A stretch of DNA of 64,000 nucleotides, taken from positions 62,001 through 126,000 of the forward strand of contig CP067346.1 in the NCBI GenBank assembly GCA_021561035.1. Direction: 5' to 3'. This document shows positions 45,408 to 55,982 of this stretch, one piece after another; position 1 is the stretch's first letter, and the number at the start of each line of letters is the position of its first letter. Under the pieces are notes generated by a model, which saw only the letters and a program-made list of their open reading frames with translations, ran no database searches and was not told the origin of the DNA. This DNA comes from Clostridioides sp. ES-S-0054-01. Its GTDB lineage: Bacteria; Bacillota; Clostridia; Peptostreptococcales; Peptostreptococcaceae. A program made the translations under genes and the position numbers.

Positions 45408-45433
45408 GCAAGATGAGATATATCTCATCTTGC
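45408..45433 (+). other. Perfect 26-base palindrome between fusA and tufB
   Basis: GCAAGATGAGATA is followed immediately by its exact inverse complement, TATCTCATCTTGC. No T-run follows (ACAAGATAAAG comes next), so it is not a typical terminator. It may be an mRNA processing or stability hairpin that lets tufB be expressed at a different level from fusA. Confidence 0.6.
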
Positions 45434-45441
45434 ACAAGATA

Positions 45442-46653
45442 AAGGGAGGAAATTCAAAATGGCTAAAGCTAAATACGAAAGAACAAAACCTCATGTTAAT
45501 ATAGGGACAATAGGACACGTAGACCACGGTAAAACTACATTAACAGCAGCAATAACAAAAACATTATATGACAGATACCAATTAGGAGAAGCAGTAGATT
45601 TCGCAAACATAGATAAAGCTCCAGAAGAAAGAGAAAGAGGAATCACAATATCAACAGCACACGTTGAGTATGAAACACCAAATAGACACTACGCACACGT
45701 TGACTGCCCAGGACATGCTGACTACGTTAAGAACATGATAACAGGAGCAGCACAAATGGATGGAGCAATATTAGTTTGTTCAGCAACAGATGGACCAATG
45801 CCACAAACAAGAGAGCATATACTATTATCAAGACAAGTTGGAGTACCATATATAGTAGTATTCTTAAACAAATGTGATATGGTAGATGACGAAGAGTTAT
45901 TAGAGTTAGTAGAGATGGAAGTAAGAGATTTATTAACAGAGTATGATTTCCCAGGAGATGACACTCCAATAGTAAGAGGGTCAGCATTAATGGCATTAGA
46001 AGATCCAAAGAGCGAGTGGGGAGATAAGATAGTAGAATTATTCGAGCAAATAGATGAGTATATCCCAGCACCAGAGAGAGATACAGACAAGCCATTCTTA
46101 ATGCCAGTAGAGGACGTATTCTCAATCACAGGAAGAGGAACAGTTGCAACAGGAAGAGTGGAAAGAGGAGTACTAAAAGTACAAGACGAAGTAGAATTAG
46201 TAGGATTAACAGAAGCGCCAAGAAAAGTAGTAGTAACAGGAGTAGAGATGTTCAGAAAATTATTAGACCAAGCACAAGCAGGTGATAATATAGGAGCATT
46301 ATTAAGAGGAGTACAAAGAAACGAAATAGAAAGAGGACAAGTACTAGCAAAGACTGGATCAGTAAAGGCACACACAAAGTTTACAGCAGAAGTATATGTA
46401 CTTAAAAAAGAAGAGGGTGGAAGACATACACCATTCTTTGATGGATATAGACCACAATTCTATTTTAGAACAACAGACGTAACAGGAGCTTGTAAGTTAC
46501 CAGAAGGAATAGAGATGGTAATGCCAGGAGATAACGTAACAATGGAAGTAGACTTAATAAACTCAATAGTTGTAGAAGAGGGATTAAGATTCTCAATAAG
46601 AGAAGGTGGAAGAACAGTAGCTTCAGGAGTTGTTGCTACAATAATAGAGTAAT
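45442..46653 (+). repeat. 1.2-kb direct repeat, tufB copy
   Basis: Second copy of the block at 28268-29479, apparently identical base for base, with sharp edges just before the ribosome site and one base after the stop codon. Confidence 0.9.
45459..46652 (+). CDS. tufB: Elongation factor Tu, copy B
   Basis: Protein identical to the tufA product (397 residues) with the same ribosome site. This copy is in the classic str-operon place, after fusA. Duplicate tuf genes are common and are kept identical by gene conversion. The flanks differ completely from those of tufA. Confidence 0.97.
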
Positions 46654-46682
46654 CCTTTTCTAAACTAAGGGATTTAATATAG

Positions 46683-46711
46683 AAAAAGAGGGGGTAACAC
46701 CTCTCTTTTTT
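46683..46711 (+). terminator. Intrinsic terminator after tufB
   Basis: AAAGAGG and following G bases pair with ACCTCTCTTT, with one bulged G and one G-U pair, followed by a T-run. It ends the rpsL operon. Confidence 0.8.
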
Positions 46712-46719
46712 GTTTTCTG

Positions 46720-46748
46720 TTGACAAGTAGCACTAAAGCATATATACT
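46720..46748 (+). promoter_or_regulatory. Strong sigmaA promoter for the S10 operon
   Basis: TTGACA at 46720-46725 and TATACT at 46743-46748 with a 17-base spacer, directly after the tufB terminator. Confidence 0.8.
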
Positions 46749-47022
46749 AAACTAGTGCCTTGAGATAGATTAACAATCAAGTTTGAGGTTATGCTGTTGT
46801 AATAGAAAATAAACTTGAAAAAAATATAAAAAAAACTTGAAAAAATGTAACATATGATATAAAATATAATAGTGTGCTTGAGAGATTAAGAAAATAAGAA
46901 TTAAATCCTAGTGAAATACGAACTGATATCGATTTGAAAGTTACAACACACCCGGAGCAGTGTATCGGTATTAGTTGTACGCAACTTGAAAATTAAACAC
47001 GTGATAAAGGAGGGAAAACAAA
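46749..47022 (+). promoter_or_regulatory. S10 operon leader with a possible second promoter
   Basis: The leader is about 265 bases with no ORF. A second promoter is possible inside it: TTGAAA at 46837-46842 and TAAAAT at 46860-46865, 17 bases apart. TTGAAA also occurs at 46815. The remaining leader may fold to bind a ribosomal protein, but I see no motif I can name. Confidence 0.45.
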
Positions 47023-47334
47023 ATGGCTAAGAATGAAAAAATAAGAATAAGATTAAAATCATATGATCACAAATTATTAGATTTTTCAGCAGGGAAAATA
47101 GTTGAAACTGCTAAAAAGGCTGGTTCACAAGTTTCAGGACCTGTGCCTCTACCAACAGAAAAACAAGTTGTAACTATATTAAGAGCTGTACATAAGTACA
47201 AAGACTCTAGAGAACAATTTGAAATAAGAACTCATAAAAGACTAATCGACATAGCTAATCCAACACCTAAGACAGTTGACTCATTAATGAGATTAGACTT
47301 ACCAGCAGGTGTAGATATAGAAATAAAATTATAA
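47023..47334 (+). CDS. rpsJ: 30S ribosomal protein S10
   Basis: S10 of 103 residues, also NusE in antitermination complexes. [14 protein letters not shown] at the start and [16 protein letters not shown] are family hallmarks. AAGGAGGG precedes the ATG. It is the first gene of the long S10-spc-alpha run. Confidence 0.96.
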   Translation: MAKNEKIRIRLKSYDHKLLDFSAGKIVETAKKAGSQVSGPVPLPTEKQVVTILRAVHKYKDSREQFEIRTHKRLIDIANPTPKTVDSLMRLDLPAGVDIEIKL

Positions 47335-47340
47335 GAACCC

Positions 47341-47372
47341 CTAAGATATTATCCTATAGGTAACTATCTTAG
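47341..47372 (+). other. Hairpin between rpsJ and rplC
   Basis: CTAAGATA (47341-47348) pairs with TATCTTAG (47365-47372); the inner TATCC and GGTA can extend the stem. There is no T-run, so it is more likely an mRNA structure than a terminator. Confidence 0.45.
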
Positions 47373-47425
47373 AATGATTACTCTAAAAGATGTAATCCGC
47401 TGTAAGAATTATAGGAGGTGCTAAT

Positions 47426-48055
47426 ATGAAAGGAATATTAGGCAAAAAAGTTGGTATGACTCAAATATTCACTGATAAAGGTGTAGTTATACCTGTAACA
47501 GCTGTTGAAGCAGGACCTATGGTCGTTACTCAAATAAAAACAGTTGATAAAGATGGATACAACGCTATACAAATAGGTTTTGAAGATGCTAAAGAAAAAG
47601 CTTTAAACAAACCTAAAAAAGGACATTTAGCTGCTGCTAATGTTTTAAAGAAACATTTAAAAGAATTTAGAGTAGATTCTGTAGAAGGATACACAGTAGG
47701 ACAAGAAATAAAAGCTGATGTATTTGAAGCAGGTGCAAAAATAGATGTTACTGGAATAAGTAAAGGTAAGGGATTCCAAGGTCCAATAAAAAGACATGGA
47801 CAAAGTAGAGGTCCTGAAACTCACGGTTCTAGATACCACAGAAGACCAGGTTCGATGGGAGCTTGTTCTTACCCTGGTAGAGTATTTAAAAACAAAAAAT
47901 TAGCTGGACACATGGGAAGCGTAAAGGTAACAGTTCAAAACTTAGAGGTTGTTAAAGTAGATGCTGATAAGAACCTTATATTAGTTAAAGGAGCTATACC
48001 AGGAGCTAAAGGTTCAGTAGTAACTATAAAAGAAGCTATAAAGGTTTCTAAATAA
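47426..48055 (+). CDS. rplC: 50S ribosomal protein L3
   Basis: L3 of 209 residues, an early assembly protein reaching the peptidyl transferase centre. [15 protein letters not shown] at the start and the [17 protein letters not shown] region are diagnostic. It overlaps the rplD open frame only before the true rplD start. AGGAGGTG precedes the ATG. Confidence 0.96.
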   Translation: MKGILGKKVGMTQIFTDKGVVIPVTAVEAGPMVVTQIKTVDKDGYNAIQIGFEDAKEKALNKPKKGHLAAANVLKKHLKEFRVDSVEGYTVGQEIKADVFEAGAKIDVTGISKGKGFQGPIKRHGQSRGPETHGSRYHRRPGSMGACSYPGRVFKNKKLAGHMGSVKVTVQNLEVVKVDADKNLILVKGAIPGAKGSVVTIKEAIKVSK

Positions 48056-48084
48056 TGACTAACCTAGAGAAAGGAGGAATAACA

Positions 48085-48708
48085 ATGCCAAAATTAAATG
48101 TACTAAATGTTAGTGGACAAAACGTTGGAGAAATAGAATTATCAGATTCTATATTTGGCGTAGAAGTTAATGGACATGTTTTATATGAAGTTGTAAAAAA
48201 TCAATTAGCAAATAAGAGACAAGGAACTCAATCTGCTAAAACTAGAGCAGAAGTTAGAGGTGGCGGAAGAAAACCTTGGAAACAAAAAGGAACAGGTAGA
48301 GCAAGACAAGGTTCTACAAGATCTGTACAATGGGTAGGTGGAGGAGTTGCTTTTGCACCTAAACCAAGAAGCTACAAATATACATTACCTAAGAAGGTAA
48401 GAAGATTAGCTATGAAGAGTGCTTTATCTTCAAAAGTTCAAAATAGTGAAGTTATAGTATTAGATGCATTAAACATGGATGCTCCTAAAACTAAAGAATT
48501 CGCTCAAATATTAAACAATATAAATGCTGCTAAAAAAGCTTTAGTAGTTATAGCTGACAAAAACGATAACGTAATAAAATCAGCTAGAAATATAGAAGGT
48601 GTTCAAACTGCATTAGTTAATACTATGAATGTATATGACATATTAAAGTATGATTCATTTATAATAACTACAGATGCTGTTAAAAAAGTGGAGGAGGTGT
48701 ACGCATAA
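48085..48708 (+). CDS. rplD: 50S ribosomal protein L4
   Basis: L4 of 207 residues. The start at 48085 follows AAAGGAGGAA; the frame opens at 48055 but lacks a site there. The extended loop [18 protein letters not shown] is the tunnel-lining segment, where some macrolide resistance changes occur; it looks wild-type. Its stop overlaps the rplW start by one base. Confidence 0.95.
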   Translation: MPKLNVLNVSGQNVGEIELSDSIFGVEVNGHVLYEVVKNQLANKRQGTQSAKTRAEVRGGGRKPWKQKGTGRARQGSTRSVQWVGGGVAFAPKPRSYKYTLPKKVRRLAMKSALSSKVQNSEVIVLDALNMDAPKTKEFAQILNNINAAKKALVVIADKNDNVIKSARNIEGVQTALVNTMNVYDILKYDSFIITTDAVKKVEEVYA

Positions 48709-48998
48709 TGACTAATCCACATGATGTAATAATAAGACCAGTTGTAACTGAGCACAGTATGGCTGAAATGGGTGAAAAAAAATACACTTTTGTTGTGGCT
48801 AAAGATGCGAACAAAACTGAAATAAAAAAAGCAGTAGAAAAAGTATTTGGAGTTAGTGTTGATAAAGTAAATACTTTAAACTACGATGGAAAAGTTAAAA
48901 GAATGGGTAGAACTCAAGGAAGAACAGCAAGCTTTAAGAAAGCAGTAGTTAAATTAACTGCTGATAGTAAAGAAATAGAATTCTTCCAAGGAATGTAG
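48708..48998 (+). CDS. rplW: 50S ribosomal protein L23
   Basis: L23 of 96 residues, at the tunnel exit and a docking site for the signal recognition particle and trigger factor. The ATG shares its A with the rplD stop, and GGAGGAGGTG inside rplD is the ribosome site, so translation is coupled. [16 protein letters not shown] is characteristic. Confidence 0.95.
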   Translation: MTNPHDVIIRPVVTEHSMAEMGEKKYTFVVAKDANKTEIKKAVEKVFGVSVDKVNTLNYDGKVKRMGRTQGRTASFKKAVVKLTADSKEIEFFQGM

Positions 48999-49027
48999 TA
49001 TTATAACAAACGAAGGAGGGAAAACAG

Positions 49028-49858
49028 ATGGCTATAAAAAAGTTTAGACCAACTTCTCCTGCCTTAAGACAAATGACAGTTTTAGTTTCTGATGAAATAA
49101 CATGTAATCAACCAGAAAAATCTCTTTTAGTTAACTTAAAGAAAAATGCTGGTAGAAACGTACATGGTAGAATAACTGTTCGTCATAGAGGTGGAGGACA
49201 AAAAAGAAAATATAGAATAATAGATTTTAAAAGAGATAAAGATGGTATACCTGCTAAGGTTGCTACTATAGAATATGATCCAAATAGAACTGCAAATATC
49301 GCATTATTAAACTATGCTGATGGTGAAAAAAGATATATATTAGCTCCAGTTGGAATTAATGTTGGAGATACTATATTATCAGGATTAGGTGCTGATATAA
49401 AACCAGGAAACTGTTTAGCATTAAAAGATATGCCAGTTGGTACTATCATCCATAATATAGAATTAAAGCCAGGAAAAGGAGCTCAATTAGTTAGATCTGC
49501 TGGAGTTTCTGCACAATTAATGGCTAAAGAAGGAAAAAATGCTTTATTAAGATTACCATCAGGTGAGATGAGACTAGTAAGTATAAACTGTAAAGCTACT
49601 ATAGGACAAGTTGGAAATATAGAGCATGGTAACGTAGTTATCGGTAAAGCAGGAAGAAAAAGACATATGGGAATAAGACCTACTGTAAGAGGTTCTGTAA
49701 TGAACCCTAATGACCATCCACACGGTGGAGGGGAAGGTAGATCTCCAATAGGTAGACCATCTCCTGTTACTCCATGGGGTAAACCAGCTCTTGGATACAA
49801 AACTAGAAAGAAAAATAAAGCTTCAAATAAACTAATAGTATCAAGAAGAACTAAGTAG
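49028..49858 (+). CDS. rplB: 50S ribosomal protein L2
   Basis: L2 of 276 residues, needed for subunit association and peptidyl transferase assembly. [12 protein letters not shown] near the N-terminus and [19 protein letters not shown] near the C-terminus are signature segments. GAAGGAGGG precedes the ATG. Confidence 0.97.
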   Translation: MAIKKFRPTSPALRQMTVLVSDEITCNQPEKSLLVNLKKNAGRNVHGRITVRHRGGGQKRKYRIIDFKRDKDGIPAKVATIEYDPNRTANIALLNYADGEKRYILAPVGINVGDTILSGLGADIKPGNCLALKDMPVGTIIHNIELKPGKGAQLVRSAGVSAQLMAKEGKNALLRLPSGEMRLVSINCKATIGQVGNIEHGNVVIGKAGRKRHMGIRPTVRGSVMNPNDHPHGGGEGRSPIGRPSPVTPWGKPALGYKTRKKNKASNKLIVSRRTK

Positions 49859-49892
49859 TAAATTTATTTTTGCTCGGAAAGGAGGAATATAA

Positions 49893-50174
49893 ATGTCAAG
49901 ATCAACTAAAAAAGGGCCTTTTGTCCATGCAAGACTTTTAAAGAAGATAGAAGCTATGAATGCTAGTGGAAATAAAGAAGTTATAAAAACTTGGTCAAGA
50001 TCTTCAACTGTATTTCCACAAATGGTAGAAAACACTATAGCTGTTCATGATGGAAGAAAACATGTTCCAGTATATATAACAGAAGATATGGTTGGACACA
50101 AATTAGGTGAGTTCGTTCCTACTAGAACTTTCAAAGGACATAAGGATGACGAAAAATCTAATAAGAGAAAATAA
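49893..50174 (+). CDS. rpsS: 30S ribosomal protein S19
   Basis: S19 of 93 residues, in the 30S head near the A site. [18 protein letters not shown] and the C-terminal [16 protein letters not shown] match the family. AAAGGAGGAA precedes the ATG. Confidence 0.96.
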   Translation: MSRSTKKGPFVHARLLKKIEAMNASGNKEVIKTWSRSSTVFPQMVENTIAVHDGRKHVPVYITEDMVGHKLGEFVPTRTFKGHKDDEKSNKRK

Positions 50175-50205
50175 TTAAATTATGACTAAGAAAGGAGGAA
50201 TAACA

Positions 50206-50541
50206 ATGGAAGCAAAAGCTACTGCTAAATACGTACGTGTATCACCAAGAAAAGCAGGCCAAATATGTGACCTTGTTAGAGGAAAGAATGTTGATGAAGC
50301 ATTAGCAATATTAAAGTTTACTCCAAGAGGAGCGGCTTCAATAATAGCTAAGGTTGTAAAATCAGCTAAAGCTAACGCAGAAAACAATCACGAAATGGAT
50401 ACTGAAAAATTATATATAGCATCAATAGTTGCTAATCAAGGACCAACAATGAAGAGATTCATGCCTAGAGCTATGGGTCGTGCAACTACAATAAGAAAAA
50501 GAACTTCTCATATAGAGGTTGTTGTTAAAGAGAAAAAATAA
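50206..50541 (+). CDS. rplV: 50S ribosomal protein L22
   Basis: L22 of 111 residues, lining the exit tunnel. The start at 50206 follows AAAGGAGGAATAAC; the frame opens 24 bases earlier. [19 protein letters not shown] and the C-terminal [18 protein letters not shown] loop are diagnostic. Confidence 0.95.
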   Translation: MEAKATAKYVRVSPRKAGQICDLVRGKNVDEALAILKFTPRGAASIIAKVVKSAKANAENNHEMDTEKLYIASIVANQGPTMKRFMPRAMGRATTIRKRTSHIEVVVKEKK

Positions 50542-50563
50542 TTAATAGATAGGAGGGAAAGTA

Positions 50564-51364
50564 ATGGGTCAAAAGGTTAATCCACACGGCTTAAGGGTCG
50601 GTGTTATAAAAGATTGGGACTCAAGATGGTTTGCTACTGATAAAAAAGAGTTCGGAAACTTATTATTAGAAGACCATAATATACGTAAATTCTTAAAGAA
50701 AAGATTATACTCAGCCGGAGTTGCTAAGATAGAAATAGAAAGATCAGCTAACAAAATAAAAATGGACTTACACGTTGCTAAGCCGGGTGTAGTTATAGGA
50801 AGAGCTGGTGCAGGAATCGAAGCATTAAAAGCTGAATTAGAAAAAATGACAAAGAAAACTATAATAGTTAATATAGTAGAAGTAAGAAGTACAGATAAAA
50901 ATGCTCAATTAGTAGCTGAAAATATAGCTTTAGCTATAGAGAGAAGGGTTGCTTTCAGAAGAGCAATGAAACAAGCTATACAAAGAGCGCTGAAATCTGG
51001 TGCTAAAGGGATAAAAGTTTCTGCTTCAGGAAGATTAGGTGGAGCTGAAATGGCTAGAACTGAAGGTTATAGTGAAGGAAATGTGCCACTACAAACTTTA
51101 AGAGCAGATATAGATTATGGTTTCGCTGAAGCTGATACAACTTATGGAAAAATCGGTATAAAAGTTTGGATATGTAATGGTGAAGTTTTACCAACTAGAG
51201 ACGGTGTAAATCCAAGAGAAGAAAGCAGAAAGAACGATAGAAGAGACAACAAGAGAGATAATAGAAGAAACGATAGAAGAGGAAATGATAACAGAGGAAA
51301 CTACAGAGGACAAAGACCTCAAGGTGGATCAAGACCTCAAAGAACTGAAAACAAAGGAAATTAA
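50564..51364 (+). CDS. rpsC: 30S ribosomal protein S3 with an Arg-rich C-terminal tail
   Basis: S3 of 266 residues. The KH domain has [12 protein letters not shown] near 76-86, and the second domain ends near 215. Residues 218-266 form an added tail dominated by Arg, Asn, Asp and Gly, with 14 Arg and RRN, RGN and RGQ repeats. This makes the protein about 50 residues longer than B. subtilis S3. S3 forms part of the mRNA entry channel, so the tail could contact mRNA or helicase partners. The reading frame is intact to its TAA. Confidence 0.95.
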   Translation: MGQKVNPHGLRVGVIKDWDSRWFATDKKEFGNLLLEDHNIRKFLKKRLYSAGVAKIEIERSANKIKMDLHVAKPGVVIGRAGAGIEALKAELEKMTKKTIIVNIVEVRSTDKNAQLVAENIALAIERRVAFRRAMKQAIQRALKSGAKGIKVSASGRLGGAEMARTEGYSEGNVPLQTLRADIDYGFAEADTTYGKIGIKVWICNGEVLPTRDGVNPREESRKNDRRDNKRDNRRNDRRGNDNRGNYRGQRPQGGSRPQRTENKGN

Positions 51365-51399
51365 TAATAGTTAGGTTCAAGGAAGGAGGAAAAATACTC

Positions 51400-51831
51400 A
51401 TGTTAATGCCAAAAAGAGTAAAGCGTCGTAGAGTTCATAGAGGAAGCATGTCTGGGCAAGCTCATAAGGGTAACAAAGTTACTTATGGTGAGTTTGGATT
51501 AGTAGCATTAGAAGCTTCTTGGATAACTTCTAATCAAATAGAAGCTGCCAGAATCGCGATGACTAGATATATAAAAAGAGGGGGAAAGGTTTGGATAAAA
51601 ATATTCCCTCATAAACCAGTAACAAGAAAACCAGCAGAGACTCGTATGGGTGCAGGGAAAGGTTCTCCAGAATATTGGGTAGCTGTAGTTAAGCCAGGAA
51701 GAGTTATGTTTGAATTAGCAGGTGTTTCTGAAGATAAAGCAAGAGAAGCTATGAGACTTGCTGCACATAAATTACCAATCAAATGTAAATTTGTTAAAAA
51801 AGAAGATTTAGAAGTAAAGGGTGGTGAATAG
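51400..51831 (+). CDS. rplP: 50S ribosomal protein L16
   Basis: L16 of 143 residues, near the peptidyl transferase centre and A-site t[18 protein letters not shown] is the family start, with AAGGAGG 10 bases before ATG 51400. [19 protein letters not shown] is diagnostic. rpmC starts one base after the stop. Confidence 0.96.
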   Translation: MLMPKRVKRRRVHRGSMSGQAHKGNKVTYGEFGLVALEASWITSNQIEAARIAMTRYIKRGGKVWIKIFPHKPVTRKPAETRMGAGKGSPEYWVAVVKPGRVMFELAGVSEDKAREAMRLAAHKLPIKCKFVKKEDLEVKGGE

Positions 51832-51832
51832 G

Positions 51833-52036
51833 ATGAAAGCTAAAGAATTAAGAGATTTAACAAGTGAAGAGCTAATGAACAAATTAAACGACTTCAAAAG
51901 TGAATTATTTAGCTTAAGATTCCAATTAGCTACTGGTCAATTAGAAAATACAGCTAGAATAAAGTTTGTTAAGAAGGATATAGCAAAAGTTAAAACTGTT
52001 CTTGCTGAAAGAAAGTTATACGAAACTAGAGCTTAA
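51833..52036 (+). CDS. rpmC: 50S ribosomal protein L29
   Basis: L29 of 67 residues, helical, at the tunnel exit. The start at 51833 follows GGGTGGTGAATAG, so its ribosome site is inside rpl[15 protein letters not shown] and [17 protein letters not shown] match the family. Confidence 0.95.
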   Translation: MKAKELRDLTSEELMNKLNDFKSELFSLRFQLATGQLENTARIKFVKKDIAKVKTVLAERKLYETRA

Positions 52037-52059
52037 TTTGGAAAGGAGGCTTTTTAAAC

Positions 52060-52314
52060 ATGGAAAGAGGAAGAAGAAAAGTTAGAATAGGCCGTGTTGT
52101 TAGTGATAAGATGGATAAAACAATAGTAGTAGCTGTTGAAGAATTCGTACGTCATCCACTATATAATAAACGTGTTAAGAGAACTAAGAAATTCAAGGCT
52201 CATGATGAAAAGAATATATGTAACATCGGAGATAGAGTTAAAATAATGGAAACTAGACCATTATCTAAAGATAAGAGATTCAGACTAGTTGAAGTTGTTG
52301 AGAAAGTTAAGTAG
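52060..52314 (+). CDS. rpsQ: 30S ribosomal protein S17
   Basis: S17 of 84 residues with an OB fold that binds 16S r[22 protein letters not shown] and the C-terminal [20 protein letters not shown] are the family signature. AAAGGAGG precedes the ATG. Confidence 0.96.
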   Translation: MERGRRKVRIGRVVSDKMDKTIVVAVEEFVRHPLYNKRVKRTKKFKAHDEKNICNIGDRVKIMETRPLSKDKRFRLVEVVEKVK

Positions 52315-52339
52315 TTTTTGAAGAAGGAGGGATTACGAT

Positions 52340-52708
52340 ATGATACAACAAGAATCACGTCTAAGAGTTGCTGATAACTCAGGAGCTAAAGAACTTTTAT
52401 GTATACGTGTTCTAGGCGGAAGTAAAAGAAGATATGGTAACATAGGCGACGTTATAGTTGCTACTGTTAAAAGTGCAACACCTGGTGGAGTTGTAAAAAA
52501 AGGTAAGGTTGTTAAAGCTGTTATAGTAAGAAGCAAACAAGGCGTAAGACGTAATGACGGAAGCTATATATCTTTTGATGAAAATGCTGCTGTTATAATA
52601 AAGGACGATAAAACTCCAGTAGGAACTCGTATATTCGGGCCTGTTGCTAGAGAGTTAAGAGACAATGAATTCATGAAAATAGTTTCTCTTGCTCCAGAAG
52701 TACTATAA
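52340..52708 (+). CDS. rplN: 50S ribosomal protein L14
   Basis: L14 of 122 residues, forming an intersubunit bridge and the docking point of Rsf[19 protein letters not shown] and [13 protein letters not shown] are diagnostic. GAAGGAGGG precedes the ATG. Confidence 0.97.
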   Translation: MIQQESRLRVADNSGAKELLCIRVLGGSKRRYGNIGDVIVATVKSATPGGVVKKGKVVKAVIVRSKQGVRRNDGSYISFDENAAVIIKDDKTPVGTRIFGPVARELRDNEFMKIVSLAPEVL

Positions 52709-52728
52709 TTAAGGAGGTGCAATAGGAC

Positions 52729-53037
52729 ATGATGCGTGTTAAAAAAGGTGACACTGTTGTAGTTATAGCAGGTAAAGATAAAGGTAAAAAAGGTTCAGTT
52801 TTAAAGGTATATCCTAAAACTAGCAAAGTGTTAGTTGAAGGTGTAAATGTAATAACTAAACATCAAAAACCAAGTGCTATGAACCAACAAGGTGGAATAA
52901 TAAATAAAGAAGCCCCAATACACATATCTAATGTAATGCCATTTGATCCTGAAACAGGAAAAGGCGTTAGAGTAAGATATGAAGTAAAAGATGGGAACAA
53001 AGTAAGAGTATCAGCAAAGAGCGGAAAAGAATTATAA
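52729..53037 (+). CDS. rplX: 50S ribosomal protein L24
   Basis: L24 of 102 residues with a KOW motif ([19 protein letters not shown]) at the N-terminus; an assembly-initiating protein at the tunnel exit. Two adjacent ATG codons (52729 and 52732) are possible starts; AAGGAGGTG at 52711-52719 favours the first. Confidence 0.95.
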   Translation: MMRVKKGDTVVVIAGKDKGKKGSVLKVYPKTSKVLVEGVNVITKHQKPSAMNQQGGIINKEAPIHISNVMPFDPETGKGVRVRYEVKDGNKVRVSAKSGKEL

Positions 53038-53066
53038 TAAATATTGCTTGAAAGGAGGGACCTTAA

Positions 53067-53609
53067 ATGGCTTCTAGATTACAAGAAAAATACATGAAAG
53101 AAGTTGCTCCTGCTTTAATGGAGAAATTTGGATACAAAAACGTAATGGAGATACCTAAGTTAAATAAAATAGTTATTAACATGGGTATAGGTGACGCTAG
53201 AGAAAATCCAAAAGGATTAGAAAAAGGCGTTGAAGAATTAGAAATAATATCAGGACAAAAGCCTGTTATAACTAAAGCTAGAAAATCTGTTGCTAACTTC
53301 AAATTAAGAGAAGGAATGCCAATAGGAACAAAAGTTACATTAAGAGCTGACAAAATGTTCTACTTTATGGACAAATTAGTTTCAGTTTCTTTACCAAGAG
53401 TTAGAGACTTTAGAGGAGTTAACCCTAATGCTTTTGATGGTAGAGGAAACTATGCTTTAGGAGTTAAAGAACAATTAATATTCCCTGAAATAGAATATGA
53501 TAAAATAGATAAAGTAAGAGGAATGGATATAATATTTGTTACTACAGCAAAAACTGACGAAGAAGCTCGTGAATTATTAAAATTATTAGGAATGCCATTT
53601 TCTAAGTAA
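53067..53609 (+). CDS. rplE: 50S ribosomal protein L5
   Basis: L5 of 180 residues, binding 5S rRNA and contacting P-site t[24 protein letters not shown] and the C-terminal [20 protein letters not shown] are diagnostic. AAAGGAGGG precedes the ATG. Confidence 0.97.
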   Translation: MASRLQEKYMKEVAPALMEKFGYKNVMEIPKLNKIVINMGIGDARENPKGLEKGVEELEIISGQKPVITKARKSVANFKLREGMPIGTKVTLRADKMFYFMDKLVSVSLPRVRDFRGVNPNAFDGRGNYALGVKEQLIFPEIEYDKIDKVRGMDIIFVTTAKTDEEARELLKLLGMPFSK

Positions 53610-53626
53610 GCAAAGGAGGGATTCCC

Positions 53627-53812
53627 GTGGCTAGAAAAGCGATGGTTGTTAAACAACAAAGAAAGCAAAAGTACGCTACTAGAGAATACACTAGATGTAC
53701 TATATGCGGAAGACCGCATTCAGTTTTGAAAAAATTTGGTATATGCCGTATATGCTTTAGAGAATTAGCTTATAAAGGTCAAATACCTGGTGTTAGAAAA
53801 GCAAGCTGGTAG
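53627..53812 (+). CDS. rpsZ: 30S ribosomal protein S14, zinc-binding type Z
   Basis: Short 61-residue S14 with four Cys in CTIC and CRIC pairs that bind zinc. It starts with GTG; AAAGGAGGGA lies 6-8 bases upstream. This is the only S14 gene in the window; a long zinc-free S14, if present, is elsewhere. Confidence 0.95.
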   Translation: MARKAMVVKQQRKQKYATREYTRCTICGRPHSVLKKFGICRICFRELAYKGQIPGVRKASW

Positions 53813-53844
53813 AAGCTTGATTAGAATGGAAGGAGGGCAACAAA

Positions 53845-54243
53845 ATGACAATGACAGATCCAATTGCAGATATGCTTACTCGTATAAGAAATGCTAATGT
53901 TGTTAAGCATGAAACTGTAGATGTTCCAGCTTCTAATATGAAGAAAGAATTAGCTAGAATCTTATTAGAAGAAGGTTTCATAAGAGGTTATGATGTTATA
54001 GAAGATGGAAAACAAGGTATCATAAGAATACAATTAAAGTACGGACAAGAAGGCGAGAGAGTTATAACAGGTCTTAAGAAAATATCTAAGCCTGGAATGA
54101 GAGTTTACGCTGCTAACCATGAGATACCAAAAGTATTAAACGGATTAGGAATATCAGTTATATCTACTTCAAAAGGAATATTAACTGACAAGCAAGCTAG
54201 AAAAGAAAATGTTGGTGGAGAAGTAATCTGCTACGTTTGGTAA
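53845..54243 (+). CDS. rpsH: 30S ribosomal protein S8
   Basis: S8 of 132 residues, a central-domain 16S rRNA-binding protein and, in E. coli, the spc operon repressor. [15 protein letters not shown] and the C-terminal GGEVICYVW are diagnostic. GAAGGAGGG precedes the ATG. Confidence 0.96.
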   Translation: MTMTDPIADMLTRIRNANVVKHETVDVPASNMKKELARILLEEGFIRGYDVIEDGKQGIIRIQLKYGQEGERVITGLKKISKPGMRVYAANHEIPKVLNGLGISVISTSKGILTDKQARKENVGGEVICYVW

Positions 54244-54273
54244 TCAATATGAACAATGTAAGGAGGTGCGACC

Positions 54274-54816
54274 ATGTCAAGAATAGGTGTTAAGCCAATA
54301 ATAATACCAGCAGGTGTTGAAGTTACTATAGCTGAAGGAAATTTAGTTACAGTAAAAGGTCCAAAAGGAACTTTAACTAAACAATTAAGTGCTGAGTTAA
54401 ACATAAAAAAAGAAGAAAATACAATAATGGTTGAAAGACCAACTGATAATAAAAAACATAGATCTTTACACGGACTAACTAGAACTTTATTAGATAATAT
54501 GGTTGTAGGTGTAAATACTGGTTTCGAAAAGAAATTAGAACTAAAAGGTGTTGGATATAGAGCTCAAAAACAAGGAAAGAAATTAGTTATGAACTTAGGT
54601 TTCTCTCATCCAGTTGAGATGGAAGATCCAGAAGGAATAACTGTTGAAGCTCCAAACCAAACAGAGTTAATAGTAAAAGGTATAGACAAGCAATTAGTAG
54701 GTAACTATGCTGCTAAGATAAGAGCTTGGAGAAAGCCAGAGCCATACAAAGGTAAAGGTATAAAATACGTTGATGAAGTAATCAGACGTAAAGAAGGAAA
54801 AACTGGTAAAAAATAA
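54274..54816 (+). CDS. rplF: 50S ribosomal protein L6
   Basis: L6 of 180 residues, near the sarcin-ricin loop. [16 protein letters not shown] at the start and [21 protein letters not shown] near the end match the family. AAGGAGGTG precedes the ATG. Confidence 0.96.
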   Translation: MSRIGVKPIIIPAGVEVTIAEGNLVTVKGPKGTLTKQLSAELNIKKEENTIMVERPTDNKKHRSLHGLTRTLLDNMVVGVNTGFEKKLELKGVGYRAQKQGKKLVMNLGFSHPVEMEDPEGITVEAPNQTELIVKGIDKQLVGNYAAKIRAWRKPEPYKGKGIKYVDEVIRRKEGKTGKK

Positions 54817-54851
54817 TACCAAAACTTAAACGCTAGAAAGGAGTGAGCTAG

Positions 54852-55220
54852 GTGTTAAAAAAGGCTGATAAAAATGCTAATAGACTTCAAAGACATAAGA
54901 GAGTTCGTAGAAAAATAAGCGGTACTTCTCAAAGACCAAGATTATGTGTATTTAGAAGTGCTAACAATATATATGCTCAAATAATAGATGACACAAAAAG
55001 AGTAACTCTAGTTGCTGCATCTTCTTTAGAAGCAGAAGTTAAGAGTGCTGTCAATCATACAGGAAACAAGGAAGCAGCTAAGAAAGTTGGAGAATTAGTT
55101 GCTAAAAAAGCTGTTGAAAAAGGAATCACTGAAGTTGTGTTTGACAGAGGTGGATACTTATATCATGGAAGAATTCAAGAATTAGCTGAAGGTGCTAGAG
55201 AAGCTGGTCTTAAGTTCTAA
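54852..55220 (+). CDS. rplR: 50S ribosomal protein L18
   Basis: L18 of 122 residues, binding 5S rRNA. It starts with GTG at 54852, with AAAGGAGTGAG upstream. [15 protein letters not shown] and [24 protein letters not shown] are diagnostic. Confidence 0.95.
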   Translation: MLKKADKNANRLQRHKRVRRKISGTSQRPRLCVFRSANNIYAQIIDDTKRVTLVAASSLEAEVKSAVNHTGNKEAAKKVGELVAKKAVEKGITEVVFDRGGYLYHGRIQELAEGAREAGLKF

Positions 55221-55240
55221 TACGAAGGAGGGAAAAATAC

Positions 55241-55750
55241 ATGCTACGTCGTAAGCCGATAGATGCAGGACAACTTGACTTACAAGAAAAAGTTGTTGAA
55301 GTAAGACGTGTTACTAAGGTTGTAAAAGGTGGTAGAAACTTTAGATTTGCAGCATTAGTAGTTGTTGGAGATGAAAACGGACACGTTGGTATAGGTGCTG
55401 GGAAAGCAATGGAAGTACCAGACGCTATAAAAAAAGCAGTTGAAGATGCTAAGAAAAATCTAATAGTAGTGCCAATAGTTGGGACTACAATTCCTCACGA
55501 AGTACGCGGACACTTTGGTGCTGGAAATATATTAATAATGCCTGCTGTAGAAGGTACAGGAGTAATAGCTGGAGGACCTGCTAGAGCCGTACTTGAGCTA
55601 GCTGGACTAAAAGACGTTAGAGCTAAATCTTTAGGGTCTAACAATCCAAGAAATATGGTAAATGCTACAATAGAAGGACTTAATTCTCTAAAAACAGTTG
55701 AAGATATAGCTAAACTTAGAGGTAAAAAAGTTGAAGAACTTCTAGGGTAA
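55241..55750 (+). CDS. rpsE: 30S ribosomal protein S5
   Basis: S5 of 169 residues, involved in decoding fidelity and mRNA entry. [19 protein letters not shown] holds the loop associated with spectinomycin resistance and looks wild-type. The C-terminal [15 protein letters not shown] is diagnostic. GAAGGAGGG precedes the ATG. Confidence 0.96.
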   Translation: MLRRKPIDAGQLDLQEKVVEVRRVTKVVKGGRNFRFAALVVVGDENGHVGIGAGKAMEVPDAIKKAVEDAKKNLIVVPIVGTTIPHEVRGHFGAGNILIMPAVEGTGVIAGGPARAVLELAGLKDVRAKSLGSNNPRNMVNATIEGLNSLKTVEDIAKLRGKKVEELLG

Positions 55751-55764
55751 GGAGGTAGTGTAAA

Positions 55765-55950
55765 ATGGCTAAATTACAAATAAAGTTAGTTAGAAGTGTT
55801 ATAGGAACTACTCCTAACCAAAAAAAGAATGTTGAAGCGTTAGGATTAAGAAAAAGAGAACAAGTTGTTGTAAAAGAAGACAATGCTCAAACAAGAGGTA
55901 TGATAAATAAAGTAAGTCACTTATTAGAAGTAACTGAAATAGCTGAATAA
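55765..55950 (+). CDS. rpmD: 50S ribosomal protein L30
   Basis: L30 of 61 residues. [24 protein letters not shown] is the family signature. It begins 14 bases after rpsE with AAGGAGG in the gap. Confidence 0.95.
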   Translation: MAKLQIKLVRSVIGTTPNQKKNVEALGLRKREQVVVKEDNAQTRGMINKVSHLLEVTEIAE

Positions 55951-55982
55951 TTTTTATAAAGTAGTGCAAGGAGGTGCAATCC

